A stretch of 64,000 nucleotides of DNA from Nioella nitratireducens (GCF_001879715.1 NZ_MNBW01000005.1:124001-188000); one strand, 5' to 3'; shown: positions 1-9,504, counted from the first letter of the stretch. A program made the numbers and translations. The notes: a model not told the origin generated them from the letters alone.

Positions 1-207
1 TCGAACGAGGTTCTGGCCACGACGACCTTTTCCGGCGATCACCTGTGGTGGATCGAAGGCACGGTCATTCCCGTCGTCTGGAAGCGTCGGTGGGACAAGG
101 GCCGCGTCTTCTATTGCTCGATCGGGCACGAGCTGGACGACCTGAAGGTGCCGCAGGTCACGGAAATCCTGCGCCGGGGCATGATCTGGGCGGCAACGCG
201 GGGGTAA
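1..207 (+). CDS. ThuA domain protein, C-terminal fragment
   Basis: The gene enters from the left edge; 68 C-terminal residues are visible, ending in a TAA stop. The stretch with [19 protein letters not shown] followed by [17 protein letters not shown] is the typical end of ThuA-type proteins (trehalose-utilisation family, a glutamine-amidotransferase-like fold often linked to sugar catabolism). Family members usually have about 210 to 250 residues, so roughly two thirds lies outside the window. The exact substrate cannot be judged from this fragment. Confidence 0.75.
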   Translation, partial: SNEVLATTTFSGDHLWWIEGTVIPVVWKRRWDKGRVFYCSIGHELDDLKVPQVTEILRRGMIWAATRG

Positions 208-228
208 AACCCTGACTGGAAAGGGAAA

Positions 229-313
229 TGGTGCGGGCGGTGGGACTCGAACCCACACGGCACAAGGCCTTCGGATTTTAAGTCCGATATGTCTACCATT
301 CCATCACGCCCGC
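229..313 (-). tRNA. tRNA-Leu (anticodon UAA)
   Basis: Read on the minus strand the molecule starts with the acceptor arm GCGGGCG and closes with CGCCCGC. The anticodon loop is CUUAAAA, giving UAA, which reads leucine UUA/UUG codons. A long variable arm and the T loop GGGTTCGAGTC are present, as expected for a class II leucine tRNA. The terminal CCA is encoded (positions 229 to 231 on this strand). The gene lies 13 bases upstream of the metG stop codon side, in the same orientation as metG. Confidence 0.95.
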
Positions 314-326
314 ATCTGGCCACCCG

Positions 327-2045
327 TCAATCGCGGGTGCCTGCAAACCGTTCCTGCCATGCCTCGCGGTCTTCGTCACTGATCTTGGCAAAAAGAACCT
401 CTGGCACGGTAAAGCCGTGGCCCGGCTCCAGCACCGCCAATGCGTCACCGACCGAGCCCGGCCAGTCCGCGCCCTCTGTGCCCATGGCCGCCAGCATCTT
501 GGCCGAGGCGTCGGGGATAAAGGGTGCCGACAACACCGCGTAGAACCGGATCAGGTTCAGCGATAGCCGCACGATGGCGGCGGCGCGCTCGGGGTCTTGT
601 TTGAAGGCGGCCCAAGGCGCGGCGGCTTGCAGGTATTCGTTCCCGGCCACCCAGATCGCGCGCAGTTCGGCGGCGGATTTGCGGATTTCCATCGCCTCCA
701 TATGCGCTTCAAAGGCGTCGAGCTTTTCCTGAAGCTCGGCCACCAGCGCGAATTCCTGTTCGCCGTAGTCGCCGCCCTCTGGCACGACCTCGCCGAATTT
801 CGACCGGCAGAACTTGGTGACGCGGCTGACGAAATTGCCGAGGACGTCGGCAAGGTCCTTGTTCACGGATTGCTGGAAATTTTCCCAGGTGAATTCGCTG
901 TCCGAGCTTTCGGGCGCATGGGACAGCAGCCACCAACGCCAGTAGTCGGCGGGCAGGATGTCCAATGCCTGATCCATGAACACGCCGCGCCCGCGCGAGG
1001 TGCTGAACTGGCCACCGTCATAATTGAGGTAGTTGAACGACTTGATGTAATCGACCAGCTTCCACGGCTCGCCGGAACCGATGATCGTGGCCGGGAAGCT
1101 GAGGGTGTGGAAGGGCACGTTATCCTTGCCCATGAACTGGACATAGCGCACATCGCCCGCACCCTTGTCGGTGCGCCACCAGCGTTCCCAGTCGGCGTCG
1201 GTCTTGCCATTCGCCTCGGCCCATTCGGCACCGCAGGCGATGTATTCGATGGGGGCGTCGAACCAGACGTAGAAAACCTTGCCTTCCATGCCCGGCCAGT
1301 CCTCGTCCCCGCGCTTGACCGGGATGCCCCAGTCGAGATCGCGGGTGATGCCCCGGTCTTGCAGGCCGTCACCGTCGTTCAGCCATTTCTTGGCGATCGA
1401 GGTGGTCAGGACGGGCCAGTCGGACTTGGAGTCGATCCACGCCTCCAACTGGTCCTTCATCTGGCTTTGGCACAGGAACAGGTGCTTGGTTTCGCGCATT
1501 TCCAGATCGGTGGAGCCGGAAATCGTGGAATGCGGGTCGATCAGGTCGACCGGGTCAAGCTGCTTGGTGCAGTTGTCACACTGGTCGCCGCGCGCGCTGT
1601 CGAACCCGCAATTGGGGCAGGTGCCCTCGATGTAGCGGTCGGGCAGGAAGCGGCCATCGGCCTTGGAATACATCTGGTTTTCAGTGACTTCACGGATCAG
1701 CCCGGCCTCGGCCAGCGTGCCCGCGAAATGCTGGGTCAGGCGATGGTTCTGCGGGCTGGACGAGCGACCGAAATAGTCGAAGCTCAGGCGGAAGCCCTCG
1801 GCGATCTTGGCTTGGACCTCATGCATTTCGGCGCAATACGCGGCCACCGGCTTGCCGGCCTTGGCCGCGGCCAGTTCGGCAGGTGTGCCGTGCTCGTCCG
1901 TGGCGCACAGGAACATGACCTCGTTGCCGCGTCCACGTTGATAACGGGCATAAAGATCGGCGGGCAACTGAGAGCCCACGAGATTGCCCAGATGCTTGAT
2001 CCCGTTGATATAGGGAATTGCCGAGGTGATGAGAATCCGTGCCAT
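327..2045 (-). CDS. metG: Methionine--tRNA ligase
   Basis: Class I aminoacyl-tRNA synthetase that charges methionine onto tRNA(Met) and initiator tRNA in the cytoplasm. The 572-residue protein begins [20 protein letters not shown], where HLGN is the HIGH-equivalent signature. A zinc knuckle CPNCG...CDNC sits near residues 140 to 160, and the KMSKS-equivalent FSTSRGRG lies near residue 345. The anticodon-binding alpha-helical domain follows. There is no C-terminal tRNA-binding EMAP-like dimerisation domain, which explains the short length compared with the roughly 680-residue E. coli type. A purine-rich AAAGGCG precedes the ATG. The next gene downstream on the same strand is tRNA-Leu. Confidence 0.97.
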   Translation of the reverse strand: MARILITSAIPYINGIKHLGNLVGSQLPADLYARYQRGRGNEVMFLCATDEHGTPAELAAAKAGKPVAAYCAEMHEVQAKIAEGFRLSFDYFGRSSSPQNHRLTQHFAGTLAEAGLIREVTENQMYSKADGRFLPDRYIEGTCPNCGFDSARGDQCDNCTKQLDPVDLIDPHSTISGSTDLEMRETKHLFLCQSQMKDQLEAWIDSKSDWPVLTTSIAKKWLNDGDGLQDRGITRDLDWGIPVKRGDEDWPGMEGKVFYVWFDAPIEYIACGAEWAEANGKTDADWERWWRTDKGAGDVRYVQFMGKDNVPFHTLSFPATIIGSGEPWKLVDYIKSFNYLNYDGGQFSTSRGRGVFMDQALDILPADYWRWWLLSHAPESSDSEFTWENFQQSVNKDLADVLGNFVSRVTKFCRSKFGEVVPEGGDYGEQEFALVAELQEKLDAFEAHMEAMEIRKSAAELRAIWVAGNEYLQAAAPWAAFKQDPERAAAIVRLSLNLIRFYAVLSAPFIPDASAKMLAAMGTEGADWPGSVGDALAVLEPGHGFTVPEVLFAKISDEDREAWQERFAGTRD

Positions 2046-2125
2046 CTGACGCGCCTTTTTCCGTCTTCCACCGCCCCCTTTAACGAATGCATCCGGCTAG
2101 TTCCAGAACCCATGGGCGCTTGTGG

Positions 2126-3346
2126 CTAGGGTTTGGGCGACTTGCGGAAGATACGCCCCACGAGGAAGGTGGTGCGCGGCACCCAGACATAGGGCTGGCG
2201 CGTGCCAGAGCTTGGGCGGCGGCGCATCCTGATCAGGCCGAAGATCACCAGGATCAGGTGCGCGGCGGCGATGAAGACGAACAGCGCTGTCGGCCCGTAG
2301 AGCGTGATCAGGGCCGAGGTCAGCCACGGTGCGACGATGGCCCCGGCGGCAAAGAAGAACATCAGCGCGGCCGAAAGTTCGACCCGCTGGTGATCTTCGG
2401 TCCAGTCATGGGCATGGGCCGCCGAGATCGAGTAGATCGGGAAGGTCATCAGCCCGAAGAAGAACGCCGCGCTCATCACGGCCACTGTGCCAAAGCCCGA
2501 TACCGCGATGGTGACGCCGCAGGCGGGCAGGGCGGCGATGGACATACCGATCAGAACCCACCGGCGATCGTAGCGGTCTGCCAGCCAGCCGACGGGCAGT
2601 TGCGCAATTGCGCCGCCCAAAACGAAGGCTGACAGGAAAAAGGCGATCTGGTCTGCCCGCAGGCCAACCTGCGCGCCGTAAAGCGGGCCGACCATTCTGA
2701 ACGAGGCAGAGGACACGGCGGCCACCATTACCCCCGCCACCGCGAGGGGGGATTTGGACCACGCCAGCCCGGGGTTGAGGCGCGGGGCATTCGGGGTCTC
2801 GGGCTGCTTGGCCCGCGACAGCGTGATCGGCAGCAGCGTCGCACAGCACAGCAGGGCCAGCAGGTTGTAGGACACGTAGCTTGCCGGTTCGAGGATGCCG
2901 ATCAGCATCTGCGCGGCCAGCGATCCGCCCATGTCCACCATCCGGTAACTGCCCATGGTGCGCCCGCGCGTGGCGTTGGTGACCTTGGACTGCAGCCACG
3001 CCTCGACCACCGTGTAGCAGCCCGCCACCGACAGGCCCGACGCCACCCGCATCAACGCCCATGCGTGCGGATCAAGCACCAGCATATGCGCCAGAAGCCC
3101 GATGGCGCCGGTCGCCGTGAAGGCCGCGAAGGCGCGGGAATGGCCGATCGTTCCCATCAGGCGCGGGGCCCACCAGCAGCCGATGAAAAAGCCGAGGTAA
3201 TGGGCCGAGCCGAGCAGGCCGATCTGGTTGTTCGAGAACCCCAGAACGCTGCCTGACAGCACGTCGAGCGGCCCAACACCCCCGGTCGAGATCTGCAACA
3301 GGAAGATCGACAGGAACAGGGCGGCGAAGGAAATGAGCATGCGCAT
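2126..3346 (-). CDS. MFS transporter (YcaD-like)
   Basis: A 406-residue inner-membrane protein with about 12 hydrophobic segments, fitting the major facilitator superfamily. The loop between the two transmembrane helices of the second half carries GWLADRYDRR, matching the MFS signature G-x-L-aD-r-x-g-R-r. The first half has the equivalent APRLMGTIGHSR. The C-terminal tail ending RTTFLVGRIFRKSPKP is characteristic of YcaD-type MFS proteins. The substrate is unknown. ATG at 3346 is used; an in-frame ATG six bases further in is equally possible. It is transcribed away from ImuA-like and toward metG, 80 bases from the metG start. Confidence 0.85.
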   Translation of the reverse strand: MRMLISFAALFLSIFLLQISTGGVGPLDVLSGSVLGFSNNQIGLLGSAHYLGFFIGCWWAPRLMGTIGHSRAFAAFTATGAIGLLAHMLVLDPHAWALMRVASGLSVAGCYTVVEAWLQSKVTNATRGRTMGSYRMVDMGGSLAAQMLIGILEPASYVSYNLLALLCCATLLPITLSRAKQPETPNAPRLNPGLAWSKSPLAVAGVMVAAVSSASFRMVGPLYGAQVGLRADQIAFFLSAFVLGGAIAQLPVGWLADRYDRRWVLIGMSIAALPACGVTIAVSGFGTVAVMSAAFFFGLMTFPIYSISAAHAHDWTEDHQRVELSAALMFFFAAGAIVAPWLTSALITLYGPTALFVFIAAAHLILVIFGLIRMRRRPSSGTRQPYVWVPRTTFLVGRIFRKSPKP

Positions 3347-3490
3347 GGGCGGAGGGACCGGTGTTTTCGCTCAACCTGAGCGGGGCGGGAAGGCCCTGCT
3401 TTCTCATCCGCGACGTTTTCGGGGTCGTTTGAGGGCGCGTCTGTAAGGTGTAGCGATCTCTTCCGTCTGGGCAAGCCGGTTCATGGGCTG

Positions 3491-4111
3491 TCAGGCGGGG
3501 TGCAGGTCGCGGGGTGGGGCCGTGCCGGTGGCCTGGGCGATATCCGTGTCGGTCAGGGTCCAGCTTTTCGGTGGGGCCTGCCGTGCGCGCAGGCGGTGCA
3601 AGGTCCAGCGGCTGCGGCTGGCCTCGTGATCGGGCAAAAGCTGCCAGCGGGTTTCCACCCCCGCCGCGCCCCCGGTGCCGGGGGTCAGCAGCAGGCATAG
3701 CGGGGCTGCCCGCGCCTCGGCCCCGGTCTCGGCGGCCAGATGCAGGCGGCGCACCGGGGTCAGTCCCGGCGGTTCGGGCAATTCGCCGATCACCAGCGGC
3801 ACTGCACCGGGGCGCAACGCCTCTTCCAGCGTCCACAGCAGATCCTCGGGCCGCGTCACCTCGACAAAGATCAGGCGACCGGGGTCGATCACCGGTTGCA
3901 CCCCGCCCATATGCAGCCGGTCCGGGTGCCACGCGGGCCGCACCCACAGGATCGGGCCGGTGGTTTCGCGCGCTACCCACAGCGCCAGCCGCCGCCGGGC
4001 CGAGCCGCAAAATTCATGCGCCCGCGCCCGCGCCAGATCGAACCGCCCCAAGAGGCGCAGGGGCGCGGGGCCGGAACGCGGCGCGGTGCGGGTGAGGCGG
4101 GCAATCGACAT
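3491..4111 (-). CDS. ImuA-like protein, orphan
   Basis: A 206-residue protein resembling ImuA, a RecA-fold partner of the ImuB/DnaE2 translesion mutasome. The diagnostic part is the run [19 protein letters not shown] followed by [14 protein letters not shown], which matches the ImuA core of a helix for protomer contact and a conserved R-R-L-x-L-A-A-E. An N-terminal motif [14 protein letters not shown] replaces the usual start of the fold. No Walker A is visible, as is normal for ImuA. The expected neighbours ImuB and DnaE2 are absent here. The gene is divergent from the downstream aldo/keto reductase with 105 bases between. The assignment rests on family pattern memory, so function is tentative. 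Confidence 0.6.
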   Translation of the reverse strand: MSIARLTRTAPRSGPAPLRLLGRFDLARARAHEFCGSARRRLALWVARETTGPILWVRPAWHPDRLHMGGVQPVIDPGRLIFVEVTRPEDLLWTLEEALRPGAVPLVIGELPEPPGLTPVRRLHLAAETGAEARAAPLCLLLTPGTGGAAGVETRWQLLPDHEASRSRWTLHRLRARQAPPKSWTLTDTDIAQATGTAPPRDLHPA

Positions 4112-4216
4112 GGGGGAAGTCTACATGTTCGCTAAATGTTCTGCAATCCGTGGCTTGTGCCCTGCCGGGAATGGCCTAGGTTTGGGCCAACGAAACGACG
4201 GACAGGACAGGATAAA

Positions 4217-5263
4217 ATGCGCAAGGTTCCCTTTGGCTCGACGGGCCTGACGGTCTCGGAACTGTGCCTCGGCACGATGACATGGGGCAACCAGACCCCG
4301 CCAGAGGACGCGCATCGGCAAATGGACATGAGCCTCGCCGCCGGGATCGACATCGTGGACACTGCTGAGATGTACCCGGTGAACCCGGTCAGCAAAGAAA
4401 CCGTGGGCGGCAGCGAGGCCATTCTCGGTGACTGGAACGCGGCCAACCCGTCGCGGCGCGGGGACTACATGCTCGCCACCAAGATTTCCGGCGAAAACGG
4501 CGGGTTCGTGCGTGATGGCGTGCCGATCAGCGGGGCCGAACTGCGCCGCGCACTGGACGGCTCGCTGAAACGGCTCAAGACCGATTATGTCGATCTCTAC
4601 CAACTGCATTGGCCCAATCGCGGCTCGTTCCAGTTCCGCCAGAACTGGACCTATGACCCGAGCGGCCAGAACAAGGCCGAAACGCTGGCCCATATCACCG
4701 ACGTGTTGGAAGAGGCCGAAAAACTGGTGGCCGAAGGCAAGATGCGGTTCATCGGTCTGTCCAACGAATCCTCGTGGGGCACCGCGCAATGGCTGCGCGT
4801 GTCCGAAGATCGGGGCCTGCCGCGCGTGCAGACGGTGCAGAACGAATATTCCCTGCTGTGCCGGATGTATGACACCGACATGGCCGAGATGTCGGTGAAC
4901 GAGGACGTGACGCTCCTCTCCTTCTCGCCGCTCGCCGCAGGCTTCCTGACCGGGAAATACCAGAACGGCGCGGTGCCCGAGGGCTCTCGCATGTCGTTGG
5001 TGCCGGAAATGGGCGGTCGTAAATCCGCACGGGTGTTCGGCGCGGCGGCGGCCTATCTGGACATCGCAGACCGGCATGGGCTGGACCCGGTGCATATGGC
5101 ACTGGCGTGGCAGCAAACGCGGCCCTTCCCGATCTCGGCCATTTTCGGCGCGACGACCTCGGCGCAACTGGACCGCATCCTTGACGCGGTGGATATCGAG
5201 CTGTGCCAGGACGTGCTGGACGAGATCACGGCGGCCCACAGGGCGCACCCGATGCCCTACTGA
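4217..5263 (+). CDS. Aldo/keto reductase (Tas-like)
   Basis: NAD(P)H-dependent oxidoreductase of the aldo/keto reductase superfamily with a TIM-barrel fold, 348 residues. The start MRKVPFGSTGLTVSELCLGT is typical, and the catalytic tetrad is visible as DTAEMYP (Asp and Tyr), ATKI (Lys) and QLHWPN (His). The phrase MTWGNQ plus the closing cofactor-loop region IFGATTSAQL are like E. coli Tas. The ATG is chosen because AGGACAGGA lies just upstream and homology begins there; an in-frame upstream extension has no family support. The physiological substrate is not predictable. Confidence 0.9.
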   Translation: MRKVPFGSTGLTVSELCLGTMTWGNQTPPEDAHRQMDMSLAAGIDIVDTAEMYPVNPVSKETVGGSEAILGDWNAANPSRRGDYMLATKISGENGGFVRDGVPISGAELRRALDGSLKRLKTDYVDLYQLHWPNRGSFQFRQNWTYDPSGQNKAETLAHITDVLEEAEKLVAEGKMRFIGLSNESSWGTAQWLRVSEDRGLPRVQTVQNEYSLLCRMYDTDMAEMSVNEDVTLLSFSPLAAGFLTGKYQNGAVPEGSRMSLVPEMGGRKSARVFGAAAAYLDIADRHGLDPVHMALAWQQTRPFPISAIFGATTSAQLDRILDAVDIELCQDVLDEITAAHRAHPMPY

Positions 5264-5265
5264 GC

Positions 5266-5298
5266 GGCCGGGCGCCGCCTGCGCCCTACCGCCCGGCC
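5266..5298. terminator. Bidirectional hairpin between convergent genes
   Basis: Arms GGCCGGGCG and CGCCCGGCC are perfectly complementary over 9 bases with a 15-base loop. The hairpin starts right after the aldo/keto reductase stop and its second arm overlaps the last codons of the convergent GlxA-type regulator. No long T-run follows, so termination strength is uncertain. Confidence 0.5.
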
Positions 5299-6260
5299 CT
5301 GAGGTCCGACACCGACTGGCCGAACGCCTTGCGAAAGGCGCGGGCCAGTGTCGAGGGGCCGGAAAACCCGGTGCGCACCGCGATTTCCTGCACCGTCAAG
5401 CCGGTGTCCAGCGCCAGTCGCCGGGCCTCGTTCAGGCGCAACCGCAGAAAGAAGGTGCCGGGGCCGATTTCCAGATGCTGGCGAAACAGCATTTCCAACC
5501 GCCGCGCCGACAGCCCGACCTGGCGGGCGATGGCGGCCATGGCGGGCGGCTCTTCCATCCGGTCTTCCATGATCGTCACGGCCTGCGCCACGGGGGGCGC
5601 GACAGCGGCCAGTCGGGCCTGCGGAACAAGGCGCTGCGGGGTGGGGCGATCCGCCGGATCATACAGCAATGCGTTGGCCACCTGCCCGGCCAGTTCCGCC
5701 CCGTGATGCGCGCGGATCAGGTGCAGCATCAGGTCCAGACAGGGTGCGGCCCCGCCGGTTGTCAGGGCAGGGCCGTCGATCACGAAGCGGTCGGGCAGCG
5801 GCTCCACATCCGGGAACGCGATCGAGAAGGCTTCCAGATCTTCCCAATGCGTCGTCGCGCAATGGCCGTTCAGCAACCCGGCCCGCGCCAGCACCCATGG
5901 GCCGCCATCGACGCCGCAATAGGAAATCTTGCGCCCGCGCAACTGCCGCAGCCAAGCCCGCAACGCGGGGGTCGCGTTGGCATCCAGCCGAAACCCTGCC
6001 ACCATCACCAACAGGTCCATATCGGCATTCAGCGGCAGGGGATCGGTCTTGACCTCGACCCCACAGGTCAGGCTGAGCATTCCGCCTTGCGGCGACAGCA
6101 CCTGCCAGTCATAGAGGGCCTTCCCCGCCCGCCGGTTGGCCGCGCGAAATGGGTCCAGCGCAGCCGCCATAGACAGCAGGTTGCAGTCCGGCAGCACAAG
6201 CAGGCCGATGCGGAACGGGCGCTCGCCGGGATTTCTTTTTCGAATTGCGGTATCAGTCAT
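5286..6260 (-). CDS. GlxA/AraC-type regulator, probable carnitine regulator
   Basis: Transcription factor of 324 residues with an N-terminal DJ-1/PfpI-like (amidotransferase-fold) sensing domain (about residues 15 to 185, start FRIGLLVLPDCNLLSM) and a C-terminal AraC double helix-turn-helix (LARQVGLSARRLEMLFRQ, then VQEIAVRTGFSGPSTLARAF). The pseudo-nucleophile region YCGVDGGPWVLARAGLL matches GlxA-type regulators. It is divergent from the carnitine catabolic genes with a 76-base intergenic region, the same arrangement as CdhR of Pseudomonas, so control by carnitine or dehydrocarnitine is inferred. ATG at 6260 is supported by AAAGGA five bases upstream. Confidence 0.85.
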   Translation of the reverse strand: MTDTAIRKRNPGERPFRIGLLVLPDCNLLSMAAALDPFRAANRRAGKALYDWQVLSPQGGMLSLTCGVEVKTDPLPLNADMDLLVMVAGFRLDANATPALRAWLRQLRGRKISYCGVDGGPWVLARAGLLNGHCATTHWEDLEAFSIAFPDVEPLPDRFVIDGPALTTGGAAPCLDLMLHLIRAHHGAELAGQVANALLYDPADRPTPQRLVPQARLAAVAPPVAQAVTIMEDRMEEPPAMAAIARQVGLSARRLEMLFRQHLEIGPGTFFLRLRLNEARRLALDTGLTVQEIAVRTGFSGPSTLARAFRKAFGQSVSDLRAGR

Positions 6261-6336
6261 GATCCTTTCGTATAACGCAATGAATTGACTCGCAACTTGG
6301 CGTCTCATGTCCTCCAAACCGAGGATGGAGACGAGA

Positions 6337-7251
6337 ATGCCCCTGACCCCTACACGCGACGTGTTCATTACCTGTGCGGTCACCGGCTCTGGCGGGACGC
6401 AGGATCGCAGCCCGCATGTGCCGCGCAGCCCTGAACAGATTGCCGAAAGCGCCATTGCCGCCGCCAAGGCCGGTGCCGCGGTTGTCCATTGCCATGTGCG
6501 CGACCCCGAAACCGGCACCCCCTCGCGCGAGCTGGAATACTACCGTGAGGTCACTGACCGTATCCGCGCCGCCGATGTGGACGTGGTGCTGAACCTGACC
6601 GCCGGGATGGGCGGCGACATCACCTTCGGCTCGACCGAGGCGCCGCTGCCGGTAAACGAGGCGGGAACCGACATGATCGGCGCGACCGAGCGGTTGGCCC
6701 ACGTTGCCGACTGCCTGCCCGAGATCTGTACCCTCGATTGCGGCACGATGAACTTCGCCGAAGCCGACTACGTGATGACCAACACCCCCGGCATGTTGCG
6801 TGCCATGGGCCAGATGATGACCGATCTGGGCGTGAAGCCAGAAATCGAGGCGTTTGACACCGGCCATCTGTGGTTTGCCAAGCAACTGGTGGACGAAGGC
6901 ATCCTGACCGATCCGGCCCTTGTCCAGCTTTGCATGGGGGTGCCATGGGGCGCGCCCAATGACCTCAACACCTTCATGGCGATGGTGAACAACGTGCCGT
7001 CCACCTGGACCTTCTCGGCCTTCTCGCTTGGCCGCAACCAGATGGATTATGTGGCTGCCTCCGTTCTGGCGGGCGGGCATGTGCGCGTCGGGCTGGAAGA
7101 CAACCTTTGGCTCGGCAAGGGCGAATTGGCGACGAATGCGCAACTGGTCGAGCGGGCCGTCGGCATCGTCGAGCGGATGGGCAGCCGCGTGATGACACCG
7201 GCGGAGGTGCGCGAGAAGCTCGGGCTTGTCAAGCGCGCGCCGAAAGGGTGA
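6337..7251 (+). CDS. 3-dehydrocarnitine cleavage enzyme (BKACE, DUF849)
   Basis: Member of the beta-keto acid cleavage enzyme family (DUF849), 304 residues, TIM barrel with a divalent metal. Key features are FITCAVTGSG, the metal-ligand motif VHCHVRDPETG (two histidines), and a conserved glutamate at the end of EIEAFDTGHL. In carnitine catabolism this enzyme converts 3-dehydrocarnitine plus acetyl-CoA to betainyl-CoA and acetoacetate. That role is inferred from adjacency to carnitine dehydrogenase/thioesterase and a GlxA-type regulator. ATG was chosen for the GGAG ribosome site; a longer in-frame start lacks homology. First gene of a three-gene operon. Confidence 0.88.
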   Translation: MPLTPTRDVFITCAVTGSGGTQDRSPHVPRSPEQIAESAIAAAKAGAAVVHCHVRDPETGTPSRELEYYREVTDRIRAADVDVVLNLTAGMGGDITFGSTEAPLPVNEAGTDMIGATERLAHVADCLPEICTLDCGTMNFAEADYVMTNTPGMLRAMGQMMTDLGVKPEIEAFDTGHLWFAKQLVDEGILTDPALVQLCMGVPWGAPNDLNTFMAMVNNVPSTWTFSAFSLGRNQMDYVAASVLAGGHVRVGLEDNLWLGKGELATNAQLVERAVGIVERMGSRVMTPAEVREKLGLVKRAPKG

Positions 7252-7260
7252 GGGAGATCC

Positions 7261-8037
7261 ATGCTGGGGCTTGAAAACGCGCGGGTTCTGATCACCGCCG
7301 GTGCGGCGGGGATCGGTCGGGTCATGGCGGAAAGCTTCGCGTCCCAAGGCGCGCGGGTCGCCGTGTGCGACGTGGATGAAGCGGCCTGTGCCCAGATGAC
7401 AGAGGCCAATCCCGGCATCCTCGTCCGGCAGGTGGACGTGACCGACCAGATGCAGGTCGACGGGTTCTTCGACGAGGTGCTGGACGGTTTCGGCGGGCTC
7501 GACGTGGCCGCCGCAAATGCCGGGATCGGCGGGCCAGCCGCCGCGATCGAGGACCAGACTCTGGACGGCTGGAAGGCGACACTGGCCGTCAACCTCGACG
7601 GGGCCTTCCTGACCGCCCGCCGCGCGGCCCCGGTGATGAAGGCGCAGGGATCGGGGCTGTTGCTGCTGACCTCGTCAACATCCGGCCTCTTCGGGCACCC
7701 CTATCGCTCGCCCTACGCGACCGCGAAATGGGGCATCCTTGGCCTGATGAAGACGCTGGCGATGGAGCTTGGCCCCTTCGGCATCCGCGTCAACGCCCTC
7801 TGCCCCGGCGCGGTGGAAGGGCCTCGCATGGATCGGGTTGTCGCCAACGAGGCAAGGGCGCGCGGGATCAGCGAAGACGAGGTGCGCCAGATCTATGTGA
7901 AGGGCGTCTCGATGAAGACATGGGTGACGGCCGAGGACGTGGCCAACATGGCCCTCTTCCTTGCCTCTGATTTGGGCGCGAAAGTGTCGGGGCAGGCGAT
8001 GGCCGTTGATGGACATACGGAAACGAACGGGGATTGA
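7261..8037 (+). CDS. SDR-family oxidoreductase in carnitine operon
   Basis: Classical short-chain dehydrogenase of 258 residues. The cofactor motif is ITAGAAGIGR, an acidic residue in VAVCDVDE favours NAD(H), AANAGIGG is the NAG motif, and the catalytic Ser-Tyr-Lys appears in LLTSSTSG and YATAKWG. GTG/ATG choice is clear: GAGGGAGA precedes the ATG. It sits between the BKACE and the carnitine dehydrogenase, separated by 9 bases and 1 base respectively, so it is co-translated with both. Its precise step in carnitine use is not established; a 3-hydroxyacyl or acetoacetate-related reduction is possible, but that is guesswork. Confidence 0.88.
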   Translation: MLGLENARVLITAGAAGIGRVMAESFASQGARVAVCDVDEAACAQMTEANPGILVRQVDVTDQMQVDGFFDEVLDGFGGLDVAAANAGIGGPAAAIEDQTLDGWKATLAVNLDGAFLTARRAAPVMKAQGSGLLLLTSSTSGLFGHPYRSPYATAKWGILGLMKTLAMELGPFGIRVNALCPGAVEGPRMDRVVANEARARGISEDEVRQIYVKGVSMKTWVTAEDVANMALFLASDLGAKVSGQAMAVDGHTETNGD

Positions 8038-8038
8038 A

Positions 8039-9481
8039 ATGAGCAAGACAGTAGCCATTCTGGGCGGCGGTGTGATCGGTGGGGGATGGGCCGCGCGCTT
8101 TCTTTTGATGGGCTGGGACGTGCGGGTGTTCGACCCGTCGCCTACGGCGGAAGAGGCCTTGCAAGGAATGCTCGACCGCGCACGCAAGGCACTGCCCGCA
8201 CTATACGACGTTGGGTTGCCCGCCGAGGGCAGGCTCAGCTTTCACGACACGATCAGCGAGGCCGTCACCGGGGCAGTCTGGATTCAGGAAAGCGTGCCGG
8301 AACGCCTTGAACTGAAACAGAAACTCTACCAGCAGGTGCAGTCGGTCTGTGACCCCGAGGCGATCATCGCCTCATCAACCTCGGGCTTCATGCCGAGCGA
8401 GTTGCAGGGCTGCGCGACGCGACCTGGCCAGATCGTCGTGGCGCATCCGTTCAATCCGGTCTACCTGCTGCCGCTGATCGAACTTGTGGGGTCGGACAAG
8501 ACCGCGCCGGGGCTGCTGGACAAGGCCGAGGCGCTGCTGCGCGAGGTGGGGATGTTCCCGTTGCGGGTGCGGGCGGAAATTCCCGCCCATATCGCCGACC
8601 GGTTCCTTGAGGCTGTGTGGCGCGAGGCGCTGTGGCTGATCAAGGATGGCGTGGCGACGACCGAGGAAATCGACGATGCGATCCGCATGGGGTTTGGCCT
8701 TCGGTGGGGGCAGATGGGCCTGTTCGAGACCTACCGCGTGGCGGGGGGACCGGCGGGGATGAAGCATTTCATCAGCCAATTCGGCCCGGCGCTGGAATGG
8801 CCGTGGACCAAGCTGATGGACGTGCCGGAATTGACCGAAGAGTTGGTGGATATGATCGCCAGCCAGTCCGATGCACAGTCGGGTCATATGTCGATTGCCG
8901 AGCTTGAATCCCTGCGTGATGGCAACCTTACGGCCATGATGCGCAGCCTGAAACAGCGCGAGGCGGCCGTGGGTAAAGTTTTGAAAGACCACGAGAAAAC
9001 CCTTGCCCCAGACATGCCCGACCTGATGGCGCCGATGGTGACTTTGCGGCGGCAGGTGCCGACGGATTGGGGGGATGGAAACGGGCATATGAACGAGGCG
9101 CGCTACATGCAGGCGATGTCCGAGGCGAGCGATTGGTTCCTGCTGTGGATCGGATGCACGCCTGAGTATATCGCCGAGCGCGGAAGCTGGTTCACGGTCG
9201 AGAACCATGTGCGTTACCTGGCCGAGGTGATGATCGGGGAAGAGATCACGGTCACGACGCAAGTTCTGGAAGGAAAAGGCAAGAAACTCAAGCTCTTCCA
9301 CACCATCCATTGCGGCGATCGGGTGGCCGCGACAGCGGAGCAATTCCTGATCCATGTCAGCATGATCACCCGCCGGGCCGAGGATCCGCCTGCGGAAATG
9401 GCCGCGCTGATCGAGCAGATCGTGACCGCCCATGCAAGCGTTCCGATGCCCGAAGGGGCCGGCGGAACCGGGCGGAAATAG
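8039..9481 (+). CDS. lcdH: Carnitine 3-dehydrogenase fused to betainyl-CoA thioesterase
   Basis: A 480-residue two-domain protein. Residues 1 to about 315 are a 3-hydroxyacyl-CoA-dehydrogenase-like enzyme with the NAD site ILGGGVIGGGWAARF and the motif VVAHPFNPVYLLPLIELV, matching L-carnitine dehydrogenase. Residues about 340 to 480 form a hotdog thioesterase with DWGDGNGHMNEARYMQAMS. In Pseudomonas these are separate CdhA and CdhB proteins; alphaproteobacteria such as Sinorhizobium fuse them. Together they oxidise carnitine to 3-dehydrocarnitine and later release glycine betaine from betainyl-CoA. The start lies one base after the SDR stop. This is the last gene of the operon. Confidence 0.9.
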   Translation: MSKTVAILGGGVIGGGWAARFLLMGWDVRVFDPSPTAEEALQGMLDRARKALPALYDVGLPAEGRLSFHDTISEAVTGAVWIQESVPERLELKQKLYQQVQSVCDPEAIIASSTSGFMPSELQGCATRPGQIVVAHPFNPVYLLPLIELVGSDKTAPGLLDKAEALLREVGMFPLRVRAEIPAHIADRFLEAVWREALWLIKDGVATTEEIDDAIRMGFGLRWGQMGLFETYRVAGGPAGMKHFISQFGPALEWPWTKLMDVPELTEELVDMIASQSDAQSGHMSIAELESLRDGNLTAMMRSLKQREAAVGKVLKDHEKTLAPDMPDLMAPMVTLRRQVPTDWGDGNGHMNEARYMQAMSEASDWFLLWIGCTPEYIAERGSWFTVENHVRYLAEVMIGEEITVTTQVLEGKGKKLKLFHTIHCGDRVAATAEQFLIHVSMITRRAEDPPAEMAALIEQIVTAHASVPMPEGAGGTGRK

Positions 9482-9504
9482 GCCCAAAAGAGGCCGTCGC
9501 CGGG

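Noticed and set aside
597-2129. A 510-codon plus-strand frame over metG
   Set aside because: metG on the other strand has all class I synthetase motifs; the antisense frame has none of its own.
6261-6336. Promoter elements between the GlxA-type regulator and the cleavage enzyme
   Set aside because: TTGACT and TATACG occur, but no pair has suitable spacing to the start codons, so no promoter is listed.
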